Origin: an uncultured Leucobacter sp.
GTDB taxonomy: Bacteria; Actinomycetota; Actinomycetes; Actinomycetales; Microbacteriaceae
Length of the DNA stretch: 5,610 bases
Direction: 5' to 3'
Assembly: GCA_937872275.1 (NCBI GenBank)
Contig: CALMSE010000011.1
Location: forward strand, 1 to 5,610
Positions 1-5,526 of the stretch are shown here, one piece after another. Below the pieces are notes generated by a model that searched no databases, was not told the DNA's origin, and saw nothing but the letters and a program-made list of their open reading frames with translations. How positions within the stretch are numbered: the first letter of the stretch is position 1; every line of letters begins with the position of its first letter. A program made the position numbers and the translations under genes.

Positions 1-274
1 GGGCGATCTCGGCACCCGCGAAGCCCTCCGCCCACACGACCCGGCCCATGAGGCCCGCGGGCATCGCGGCCGCGCTCACACGCGCCCCGATGCCGAGATC
101 GCGGAAGATCTCCATCGTGCGCTGGTTGATGATGTGCGCGCGCGGCGAGTTCGCGAGGCCCGGGTAGCGGCTGATCGCCGTCACCTGCGCCCCGTCGCGC
201 GCGAGCAGAGCGGCGCAGGCGAGGCCGGTCGGGCCCGCTCCTACCACGAAGACATCGGTTTCGAGCGTGCGCAT
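1..274 (-). CDS. FAD-dependent aromatic-ring hydroxylase, TfdB/phenol-hydroxylase type (N-terminal 91 residues; 3' end outside window)
   Basis: Reading leftward from ATG at 274 gives an open frame of 91 residues that runs off the window. Residues 7-17 form the first beta strand and dinucleotide-binding turn of an FAD Rossmann fold (DVFVVGAGPTG, GxGxxG at 12-17). Residues 44-61 (PRAHIINQRTMEIFRDLG) and L75-M76-G77 match the block typical of 2,4-dichlorophenol 6-monooxygenase/phenol 2-monooxygenase relatives (FAD_binding_3, group A flavoprotein monooxygenases). These enzymes use NAD(P)H and O2 to ortho-hydroxylate phenolic rings in the cytoplasm. Full-length relatives are roughly 550-620 residues, so most of the gene, including the substrate and active-site regions, is missing here. 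The start is supported by AGGAG at 279-283, 4 nt before ATG. The gene begins 34 nt after the ATPase stop, as a likely last visible member of the same operon. The family is fairly secure; the substrate cannot be told from this fragment. Confidence 0.85.
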   Translation of the reverse strand, partial: MRTLETDVFVVGAGPTGLACAALLARDGAQVTAISRYPGLANSPRAHIINQRTMEIFRDLGIGARVSAAAMPAGLMGRVVWAEGFAGAEIA

Positions 275-278
275 GCGT

Positions 279-283
279 CTCCT
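279..283 (-). promoter_or_regulatory. Ribosome binding site of the FAD hydroxylase
   Basis: AGGAG on the minus strand, 4 nt upstream of the ATG at 274. It fixes the hydroxylase start and shows that the gene is translated independently after the 34-nt gap from the ATPase. Confidence 0.7.
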
Positions 284-308
284 GTCCAGGGGGAAGAGGG
301 GATGAGGA

Positions 309-1922
309 TCAGGCTTCGCCATCGGCGCGCTGACGCAGTCTGGCGCGCGATCCGCCCGTGTAGATGGCCGAGACGATCGTGTCGGGCGTGATGCCCTCCG
401 TGAGCTCCTGGCGCAGTTCGCCGCCCCCGAACACGAGCACGCGATCGCACAGCAGCGCGAGCTCGTTCTCGTCCGATCCCGAGACCAGCACGGCGGCGCC
501 CGCCTTCGCCGCGCTTCGTACGGCCTCGACGATCGTGTGGCGGGCCCCCACGTCGACGGCCTGCGTCGGCTCGTGCAGCAGGAAGAGCTGCGGACTCATG
601 GAGAGCCACTTGGCGAGCACGACCTTCTGGGCGTTGCCGCCGCTCAGCGAGCCCACGATCATGTCGGGCCGCGGCGGCCGGACATCGAGCCGTGCGATCC
701 AGTCCTCGACCAGCCGGCGCTCGGCCTTCGCGGAGAAGGGGAGCAGCTGCCGCGGCGAACGGCAGCTCTGGGGGAAGGCCGCGTTCTCGACGATGGTCAT
801 GCCCATCGCGAGACCGGCGTGCTCGCGGCCCTCGGGCACGAGCACCACCCCGGCGTCGATGGCGCGCGCCGGGGTGAGCCCGGGCAGCGCGATCTCGCGC
901 CCCGCGAGCGAGAGCGTGCCCGCCTCGGCCGCGGTGGCGCCCGAGAGCAGATAGGGCACGTCGTCGAAGCCGGAGCCGGCGAGGCCGGTGATCCCGAGCA
1001 CCTCGCCCGGATGCAGCTCGAACGACACGCCGTGCACGTCGAGGCCGGTCAGCTCCCGGACCGTGACGGGCTCCGCCCCCGCGGGGATGCGCGCGACGTT
1101 CTGCTGCCGGAGACCCTCGAGGTTGCGGCCGAGCATCAGCTTCGTGAGATCGGCCTCGTTCATGCCCGCGACCTCGCGGCCCCGCTCGACCACGCGGCCG
1201 TCGCGCAGCACCGTGACGCGGTCGGCGGCGTCGACGACCTCCTCCAGGCGATGGGTGATCATGAGGATCGCGGTGCCGGTGGCGACGATCTCGTCGCAGA
1301 TCTCGAAGAAGTGCTCGAGCGAACGGCGCCCGAGCGCCCGCGTCGACTCGTCGAAGATGATGAGGCCCGTGCCGGGGCGCGCGTCTTGCACGGCCCGGGC
1401 GATGGCCACTGTGGCCCGCTCCTCCTCGCGGAGCGAGCCCACGGGCGCGTCGAGGGGGATCCGCCGCCCCAGGCGCTCGAAGACCTCGCGCGTGGCCTCG
1501 CGCTCGTCGTTCCAATCGATCTTGCGCCAGAGCCCATGGCCGCGCATGCGGCCGACGCGCACGTTCTCGATGACGCTCATGCCGTCGACGAGCCCGAGGC
1601 TCTGGTGCACGACGGCGACGCCGCGCTCCATGGCCTCGGCCGGCCGCACGGGAAGGTGCAGCTCGTGGCCGTCGACCGCGACGCGGGTACCGGGGTCGGG
1701 CGTGTACAGGCCCGTGAGCACCTTCGCGAGGGTCGACTTGCCCGATCCGTTCTGTCCGATGAGGGCGTGGATCTCGCCGGGCCGCACATCGATCGCGACG
1801 TCGCGCAGCACGCGGTTGCTGCCGAAGGTCACCCAGAGGTCGTCGACCTCCAGGCGCGGTGAGGCCGCAGGGGCGGGCGAGAGCGCCCGCCCCTGCGGCT
1901 CCGGTGACGTGGCTGGCGTCAC
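309..1922 (-). CDS. Sugar-type (CUT2, RbsA/MglA-like) ABC importer ATPase with two nucleotide-binding domains, 537 aa
   Basis: This is the cytoplasmic energising subunit of the importer encoded with the two preceding genes. Two fused ABC domains and the 537-aa length fit RbsA/MglA/XylG-type proteins (about 500). Domain 1 (about residues 24-265) has Walker A GQNGSGKST at 56-64, Q-loop Q107, Walker B LIIFDE at 187-192 and switch His H224. Its signature motif is degenerate (SLREEE at 163-168 in place of LSxGxxQ). Domain 2 (about 286-520) has a degenerate Walker A (GLAGSGFD, 313-320, no Lys), a canonical signature LSGGNAQK (426-433) and LFLLHEPT (446-453), where the usual Walker B Asp is His. Lack of a lysine in Walker A 2 is usual for this family. 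The start is GTG at 1922, sharing GTGA with the TGA of the binding-protein gene, so translation is probably coupled. No ATG, GTG or TTG occurs in frame between it and the first conserved strand. A GTG 12 nt upstream (1934) is the alternative. Residues 1-23 are a Pro/Ala-rich extension outside the domain, and their codons form a strong hairpin (1864-1899). Substrate is unknown. Confidence 0.94.
   Translation of the reverse strand: MTPATSPEPQGRALSPAPAASPRLEVDDLWVTFGSNRVLRDVAIDVRPGEIHALIGQNGSGKSTLAKVLTGLYTPDPGTRVAVDGHELHLPVRPAEAMERGVAVVHQSLGLVDGMSVIENVRVGRMRGHGLWRKIDWNDEREATREVFERLGRRIPLDAPVGSLREEERATVAIARAVQDARPGTGLIIFDESTRALGRRSLEHFFEICDEIVATGTAILMITHRLEEVVDAADRVTVLRDGRVVERGREVAGMNEADLTKLMLGRNLEGLRQQNVARIPAGAEPVTVRELTGLDVHGVSFELHPGEVLGITGLAGSGFDDVPYLLSGATAAEAGTLSLAGREIALPGLTPARAIDAGVVLVPEGREHAGLAMGMTIVENAAFPQSCRSPRQLLPFSAKAERRLVEDWIARLDVRPPRPDMIVGSLSGGNAQKVVLAKWLSMSPQLFLLHEPTQAVDVGARHTIVEAVRSAAKAGAAVLVSGSDENELALLCDRVLVFGGGELRQELTEGITPDTIVSAIYTGGSRARLRQRADGEA
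1864..1899 (-). promoter_or_regulatory. Strong RNA hairpin at the binding protein/ATPase junction (perfect 16-bp stem, 4-nt loop)
   Basis: The plus-strand arms GCCGCAGGGGCGGGCG (1864-1879) and CGCCCGCCCCTGCGGC (1884-1899) are exact reverse complements around a 4-nt loop (1880-1883). In the minus-strand mRNA the stem begins 19 nt after the binding-protein stop codon. It lies within ATPase codons 8-20, a nonconserved Pro/Ala-rich stretch. No U-tract follows, so it is not a standard intrinsic terminator. Stem-loops just 3' of binding-protein genes are known in ABC operons such as malEFG, where they protect the upstream message and help keep binding protein in excess; that role here is inferred. 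It could also limit ribosome or polymerase passage into the ATPase gene. Confidence 0.65.
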
Positions 1923-3088
1923 GCCGCACCCCACAGCTTCTTGAAGTCGGCCGGGAAGGTGGTCGGTCCGTACCATTCGCCCGAGGCCTCGGCCTCCTCG
2001 GTCAGCGTCACATCGCCGATGTTGTCGGCGGTGAAGAGGCGGGTCGGGATGACGTAGTCGAACACCTCCTGGCCGTTCGCCATGCGCAGCGCGGTGTCGA
2101 TGAGCGCCCACGCGCCGAAGGTCGCGGACTGGCCCGAGGCCGCGGCCACCTGGCCGCCGGAGACCGCCTGCAGCGCGCCGAGCGTCGAGGCACCCGTGCC
2201 CACCTGCTGGCCGCCCTCGGCGGCGACGGGGATCACGACGGGCAGGTACTGGGCGAACTGGGTGTGGATGTACTGGATGTTCGGATCCTGCAGCAGCTTC
2301 GAGCCGAGATCGGAGGCGACCTGGCCGAAGTTGGCCGAGGAGACGTCGAGCATGGTGATGGTGCAGTCGGGGCAGTCGGCCTCGACCTCGGGCAGACCGT
2401 TCTCGACGAAGGTCTGCTGGATCGGGCCGTCCTTGCTCAGCAGCACGAGCTGGTTGCCGGTGCCGCCCGAGTCGAGCGAGATCCACGACGCCACCTCGAC
2501 GAACATGTCCTTGCCGGGCGCCTTCACGTAGCCGAGCGTGTCGCTCGCCGGGAAGTCGTCCAGGATGTCCTGATTGCTGCTGATGACGTTGATGCCGGCG
2601 GCCTGCGCGGCCATCGCGGAGTTCGCCGCCATGCCGATGAAGAAGCCGTCGAGGATGATCGTGCTGGTGGAGGCGTCGTTCACCGCGCCGTCGATGCACT
2701 GGCTGATCGTCGAGGGCGTGCCGTCGCCGTTGCAGACCTGGAGCTTCGCGCCGACGGCGGCCGTGGACTCCTCGAGCACCTTCGCGGTGAGGGCGAACTG
2801 GGGCGCCTGGATGGTGATCGGGATGTAGTAGACGGTGGTGCCGTCGAGAGCCTCGCCATCGGCGACCGCCTCGGTCGGCAGGTCGTAGGAGTCGAGCGGC
2901 TGAAGGAAGCCCGCCACCTTCGTCTCGAGGGCCGAGGCGCCGGAGTCGGCACCGCCGGCATCGGCGTCGTCGCTCGGAGCGGCTTCGCCGCCGCCCGAGC
3001 AGCCGGCGAGCACGAGCGCGGCCGCGGCCGTGCCGGCGAGGGCGAGAGCGCGCAGGCGTGCGCCCCGCGATGCGAATCGGGTGTTCAT
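1919..3088 (-). CDS. Lipoprotein solute-binding protein of a sugar-type ABC importer (periplasmic-binding-protein type 1 fold), 389 aa
   Basis: This extracytoplasmic receptor delivers substrate to the adjacent permease. Residues 1-29 form a lipoprotein signal: a basic N-terminus (R4, R8, R11, R13), an Ala/Leu core, and lipobox L27-A28-G29 with lipidated C30. A Gly/Ala/Asp/Ser-rich tether follows (31-53). The body (about 84-360) resembles the Peripla_BP_4 family of ribose/galactose-type receptors: VYYIPITIQAPQF at 86-98 as the first strand and loop, IILDGFF at 144-150, and GINVISSNQD at 165-174. Four cysteines remain in the mature body (C119, C131, C239, C242), the last two as CPDC, so disulfides are possible outside the cell. 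ATG at 3088 is chosen because AAGGAG lies 7 nt upstream; an in-frame ATG at 3112 has no comparable site and would put charged residues before the signal. The gene lies 83 nt after the permease and overlaps the ATPase by 4 bp. Being second of three transport genes with its own strong ribosome site fits high expression. The fold is confident; the ligand is not identifiable by eye and may not be a sugar. Confidence 0.94.
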   Translation of the reverse strand: MNTRFASRGARLRALALAGTAAAALVLAGCSGGGEAAPSDDADAGGADSGASALETKVAGFLQPLDSYDLPTEAVADGEALDGTTVYYIPITIQAPQFALTAKVLEESTAAVGAKLQVCNGDGTPSTISQCIDGAVNDASTSTIILDGFFIGMAANSAMAAQAAGINVISSNQDILDDFPASDTLGYVKAPGKDMFVEVASWISLDSGGTGNQLVLLSKDGPIQQTFVENGLPEVEADCPDCTITMLDVSSANFGQVASDLGSKLLQDPNIQYIHTQFAQYLPVVIPVAAEGGQQVGTGASTLGALQAVSGGQVAAASGQSATFGAWALIDTALRMANGQEVFDYVIPTRLFTADNIGDVTLTEEAEASGEWYGPTTFPADFKKLWGAA

Positions 3089-3095
3089 TGGGTTT

Positions 3096-3101
3096 CTCCT
3101 T
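3096..3101 (-). promoter_or_regulatory. Ribosome binding site of the solute-binding protein
   Basis: AAGGAG on the minus strand, 7 nt before the ATG at 3088. It is the best Shine-Dalgarno match in the operon and decides between this ATG and the in-frame ATG at 3112. Confidence 0.8.
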
Positions 3102-3171
3102 CGTGACTGCATTGGCAAACGATTCGGATGAGGTTCAGGGGTTGGGGGAGGAGGTGAATGCGGAGGTGCGC

Positions 3172-4197
3172 TCAGCGCGCCCGCCGGTGGAGCAGGGTGC
3201 TGATCGTCACCGCGACGACGAGCACGCCGCCGTAGAAGACGTTCTGCACCCAGCCGGCGGCGCCGAGCATCTGCAGCCCGATGACGCCGGTGGAGAGGAA
3301 GAAGATGGCGATGACGGTGCCGATCGGGTTGAAGCGCCCGGGCTGCAGGATCGCGGAGCCGAGGAAGGTCGCGGCGAAGATCGGCAGCAGGTACATCTGC
3401 GAGACGGTGGCGTCGAAGCCTCCGGTGGCCGCCGCGGTGAGCACGCCGCCGAGGCCGGCGATGAGGCCTGCGACGGTGAAGGCGCCGAAGCGGATCCGGG
3501 TGACCCGCACGCCCGCGAGGCGGCTGACCTCGCGGTTCTCGCCGACGAAGCGCATGTTCCGCCCGAGCGGGGTGAATCGCAGGATGTAGGCGAAGACGAG
3601 CATCAGGGCGACGCCGTAGAAGAAGCCGATGGACAGCCCGCCGACCTTGAAGAGGGCGATCTGCGCGAAGTCCTGGGGGAGCCCGAAGATCGTGGCCATG
3701 TTCGTCATCCACAGCGCGATGCCGAGGAGGAAGGTGCCCATGCCGAGGGTGACGACGATGGTGTTCACCCCGAGTCTCACGACCAGCCAGGCGTTGACCG
3801 CGCCCACGGCGGTCGAGATGAGGATCGCCACGAGGGCCGCGATCCACACGTTCCAGTGCTGGTTCACCGTGAGCACCGAGACTGTGACGGCCGCGAGGCC
3901 GAAGTTCGAGGCGATCGACATGTCGACGAACTCGCCGACGATGATGGTGCACAGCAGCGCGGCCGTGAGGAAGAGCAGCGCGGTGTTCTGCTGGCTGCCG
4001 AAGATGGTGCGGAAGGTGCCGGCGGTGAGGAAGGTGTTCGGCACGAGCGCGCCGTAGAGCACGACGAGCAGCACCCAGATGCCGATGATGGCGTATCTCG
4101 AGCTGAAGGAGCCCAGACGCGAGCGGAACGACCTCCGCTCCGGATCGGTGCTGATCACACCCGTGTATTCGTCGGTTGCGGCCCTGGTGTCGGCCAT
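3172..4197 (-). CDS. Sugar-type (CUT2, RbsC-like) ABC importer permease, 341 aa
   Basis: This integral membrane subunit forms the translocation path, presumably as a homodimer because only one permease gene is present. A hydrophilic N-terminus of about 34 residues precedes the first membrane segment (36-52). Further hydrophobic segments lie near 72-88, 98-111, 117-140, 146-165, 189-206, 237-257, 269-284, 292-311 and 320-335. Features of the BPD_transp_2/RbsC family include the motif around D92-M-S (family form GGIDLSVGS), NTIVVTLGMGTFLLGIALWMT in two parts at 145-165, and the cytoplasmic coupling loop PLGRNMRFVGENREVSRLAG at 210-229. The Gly-Gly motif near 280 is replaced by FLGSAILQPGRFNP (278-291), so this is a divergent member. 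Length is normal (family about 320-350). ATG at 4197 is preceded by GGGAG at 4207-4211, 9 nt away. It is the first gene of the operon, 83 nt before the binding protein; the gap (3089-3171) shows a C-rich tract but no good hairpin or promoter. Confidence 0.95.
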   Translation of the reverse strand: MADTRAATDEYTGVISTDPERRSFRSRLGSFSSRYAIIGIWVLLVVLYGALVPNTFLTAGTFRTIFGSQQNTALLFLTAALLCTIIVGEFVDMSIASNFGLAAVTVSVLTVNQHWNVWIAALVAILISTAVGAVNAWLVVRLGVNTIVVTLGMGTFLLGIALWMTNMATIFGLPQDFAQIALFKVGGLSIGFFYGVALMLVFAYILRFTPLGRNMRFVGENREVSRLAGVRVTRIRFGAFTVAGLIAGLGGVLTAAATGGFDATVSQMYLLPIFAATFLGSAILQPGRFNPIGTVIAIFFLSTGVIGLQMLGAAGWVQNVFYGGVLVVAVTISTLLHRRAR

Positions 4198-4265
4198 GTG
4201 GTCGTTCTCCCGTCTGCTCTCGCTGCGCTGCGATGGCTCCCGCGTCGGCCGCGGATGCCGGTCCC

Positions 4266-4289
4266 GACTCGGCCCGCGCGGGGCGAGTC
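4266..4289. repeat. Near-perfect 24-bp inverted repeat in the operon leader (possible operator or RNA hairpin)
   Basis: On the minus strand the left half is GACTCGCCCCGC and the right half GCGGGCCGAGTC. Eleven of twelve positions are complementary, the exception being the seventh pair. It lies about +10 to +33 from the predicted transcription start and about 70 nt before the permease ATG. As DNA it has the symmetry of a site for a dimeric repressor. As RNA it would fold into a 10-step stem with one C-C mismatch and a GCGC loop. AraC-family proteins normally bind direct repeats, so a second regulator, or an RNA role, is more likely than binding of the neighbouring regulator. Confidence 0.5.
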
Positions 4290-4305
4290 AAGGATCATGT
4301 GCGAA

Positions 4306-4335
4306 ATCATATGAAACATCGTGAATGAAGATCAA
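4306..4335 (-). promoter_or_regulatory. Predicted sigma-70-type promoter of the transport/hydroxylase operon
   Basis: On the minus strand a -35 box TTGATC (4335-4330, 4/6 to TTGACA) and a -10 box TATGAT (4311-4306, 5/6 to TATAAT) are separated by 18 bp. Transcription would start near 4299, leaving a leader of about 100 nt that contains the 24-bp palindrome. The imperfect -35 and slightly long spacer fit a promoter that needs an activator, as expected with an AraC-type gene next door. Predicted by eye only. Confidence 0.5.
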
Positions 4336-4430
4336 GCAGTCGAGGTAACGATTGCGCGCACCCCGCCTGCGCCGCCCTCCGGATCCTTGCGCCACCGGCT
4401 GTCGCGAGAGTCGTCAGGGCGTCAAGCGAC

Positions 4431-4460
4431 TTTGGCATAACAATATTATAAATCAAAATA
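4431..4460. promoter_or_regulatory. AT-rich island with a perfect -10-like hexamer
   Basis: Only 5 of 30 bases are G or C, in a window otherwise very GC-rich. It contains TATAAT on the minus strand (4450-4445), but no acceptable -35 box 16-18 bp upstream. It may be an activator-dependent or distal promoter of the operon, an upstream AT element, a site for an AT-binding nucleoid protein, or the T-rich tail of a terminator for the regulator gene. These cannot be told apart by sequence alone. Confidence 0.35.
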
Positions 4461-4481
4461 CGGCTGCGCGAAAGCGTCGCC
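4444..4481 (-). terminator. Weak candidate terminator after the regulator gene
   Basis: Minus-strand GGC and GCC arms enclose an inner CGC/GCG pairing with a TTTC loop (4481-4462), followed by a T-rich run (GTATTTTGATTT). It begins 9 nt after the regulator stop codon. The stem has a two-by-two internal mismatch and is short, so termination would be inefficient. Position and T-rich tail are the main support. Confidence 0.22.
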
Positions 4482-4490
4482 TCGCCGGGC

Positions 4491-5432
4491 TCAGCGGAGT
4501 GCGCGCCCCCGCCACTCCGACGGAGTCTCGGCGTAGACCGCCCGGAAGCTCCGAGTGAAGTGCGCCTGGTCGGCGAAGCCGGAGTCGGCGGCGATGCGGC
4601 CGATGCTCAGCGCCGCGAGCGTGGGATCCGCCAGCGCCTGCCGCGCCGACTCGAGGCGTCGCAGGCGGATCCACTCCGAGAGCGTCGTGCCGCGCTCCTG
4701 GAAGAGCGACTGCACGTAGCGGGGCGACATGTCGTTGTCACCGGCGATGCGGCGCAGCTCGAGCGGTTCCGCGAGGTGCCCGGCGATGTACTCGACGACG
4801 CGCAGGAACGCCGGGCGCGATCGATCGCCCGCCGCCTCGAGATCGAGCTCGCCGAGCAGCACCGTGGTGAAGAGGGAGACGATGTCGCGCAGGATGCGCG
4901 TGCCGCTCTGCCCGGTCAGCAGCGCGGGATCCGTGAGCACCTGCTGCGCGAAGGGCACCGCGAAGCGCGCGAGCCCGCGCTCGGCGGCGAACGCGTGACC
5001 GATGAGCGGGGCGAGGGTCGCCGGCGTCACGTCGACCGCGTGGAAGGGCGCCCGCAGCGTGAGCATGGTGAGCGGACCCTCGAGCTCCCAACGATAGGGC
5101 ACCTCGGAGGTCCAGTAGCCGATGTCCCCGGGGGAGAGGACGAGCGGATCGAGGCCGCCCTCGGGCGTCCAGACGCCCCGGCCGCGCAACTGCACCCAGA
5201 AGATGTGCCGCTTCGGCGTGCGGGCGACGTGCTCCGGCGTGCGCGTGACCACGTGCCGCTCGGCCTCGATCTCGATGAGGTCGAGCTGCGTGCGGTCGAG
5301 CTCGCCGCGGATGAGGCCGCCCGCCGCCGGGTGCGAGGCGAGCGGATCGGCGGCCGCGGCGCGCGTGGCGAAGCGGCCCCAGTCGCGAAGCTCGTCTCCG
5401 AACCCGCTGCCCATCGTGAAGCGCTCAGCCAT
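4491..5432 (-). CDS. AraC/XylS-family transcriptional regulator, 313 aa
   Basis: This is a ligand-responsive DNA-binding protein, likely the controller of the downstream operon. The N-terminal part (about 40-190) resembles the AraC_binding_2 sensor domain: RTPEHVARTPKRHIFWVQL (64-82), RGRGVW (83-88), LSPGDIGYWTSEVPYRWEL (99-117). This type is found in regulators of aromatic catabolism such as FeaR, XylS and NphR. The C-terminal 105 residues (209-313) are a standard AraC DNA-binding domain. The first helix-turn-helix lies around 224-248 (LRRIAGDNDMSPRYVQSLFQ), the second around 276-309, with the family signature GFADQAHFTRSFRAVYAETP. Length is typical (about 300-330). ATG at 5432 is preceded by the purine-rich GGGGCGGAG (5441-5433); ATG at 5414 is a weaker alternative. 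The longer frame reaching to 5609 would cross the tRNA and is not credible. The gene is transcribed toward the transport operon, 293 bp away, and divergently from the tRNA. Family is certain; target and inducer are inferred from position. Confidence 0.94.
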   Translation of the reverse strand: MAERFTMGSGFGDELRDWGRFATRAAAADPLASHPAAGGLIRGELDRTQLDLIEIEAERHVVTRTPEHVARTPKRHIFWVQLRGRGVWTPEGGLDPLVLSPGDIGYWTSEVPYRWELEGPLTMLTLRAPFHAVDVTPATLAPLIGHAFAAERGLARFAVPFAQQVLTDPALLTGQSGTRILRDIVSLFTTVLLGELDLEAAGDRSRPAFLRVVEYIAGHLAEPLELRRIAGDNDMSPRYVQSLFQERGTTLSEWIRLRRLESARQALADPTLAALSIGRIAADSGFADQAHFTRSFRAVYAETPSEWRGRALR

Positions 5433-5526
5433 CTCCGCCCCATCGTTCGAGCCCCGTCCGCCGGGTACCGACTCTACTCCGACGCCGAAGGGGCGGCGCG
5501 GGTGCTCCATTAGGCTGGAACGGCTC
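5433..5526. promoter_or_regulatory. Divergent promoter region between regulator gene and tRNA-Leu
   Basis: This 94-bp gap must hold the start signals for both genes. On the plus strand TAGGCT (5511-5516) fits an actinobacterial TANNNT -10 box, 10 nt before the mature tRNA 5' end. On the minus strand TAGAGT (5476-5471) could be the -10 of the regulator, giving a leader of about 30 nt. Neither has a convincing -35 box at normal spacing. Confidence 0.3.

Larger units (their letters stand above)
4198..4490. other. 293-bp intergenic control region between regulator gene and transport operon
   Basis: No gene is visible. From the regulator side it holds a possible weak hairpin (4462-4481), a sharply AT-rich island (4431-4460), about 90 bp of GC-rich DNA with no clear motif, the predicted operon promoter (4306-4335), a 24-bp imperfect palindrome (4266-4289) and a leader of about 65 nt ending in the permease ribosome site. 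The binding site of the AraC-type regulator, if it acts here, would be expected upstream of the -35 box (above 4335), but I could not single out a convincing pair of direct repeats. Confidence 0.7.

Noticed and set aside
1864..1899. The 16-bp hairpin as an intrinsic terminator between binding protein and ATPase
   Set aside because: The sequence after the stem on the minus strand is CTCACCGCGCC, with no T-run, and the ATPase reading frame passes through it.
3108..3130. LacI-type operator (TTGGCAAACGATT) in the permease/binding-protein gap
   Set aside because: Only one half-site-like arm is present; symmetry about the central CG fails at most positions.
4286..4291. TTGACT as the operon -35 box
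   Set aside because: The region 16-19 bp downstream is GTCGGGAC-like, with no -10 resemblance. The TTGATC/TATGAT pair slightly upstream is better.
4209..4298. Upstream ORF starting at an ATG at 4298 in the leader
   Set aside because: It has no ribosome site and is out of frame with the permease. The predicted transcription start is almost at the ATG itself.
537..4314. Long open frames on the plus strand opposite the transport genes (about 320-440 codons each), and one opposite the regulator at 4560-5513
   Set aside because: They are antisense shadows from G/C-rich third positions. Their products are Arg/Glu/Asp/His-rich with no recognisable domain, and the minus-strand genes account for the DNA fully.
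5483..5498. Short hairpin CGCCG/CGGCG with a 6-nt loop near the tRNA
   Set aside because: A 5-bp GC stem is expected by chance in DNA of this composition, and no associated T-run or operator context supports it.
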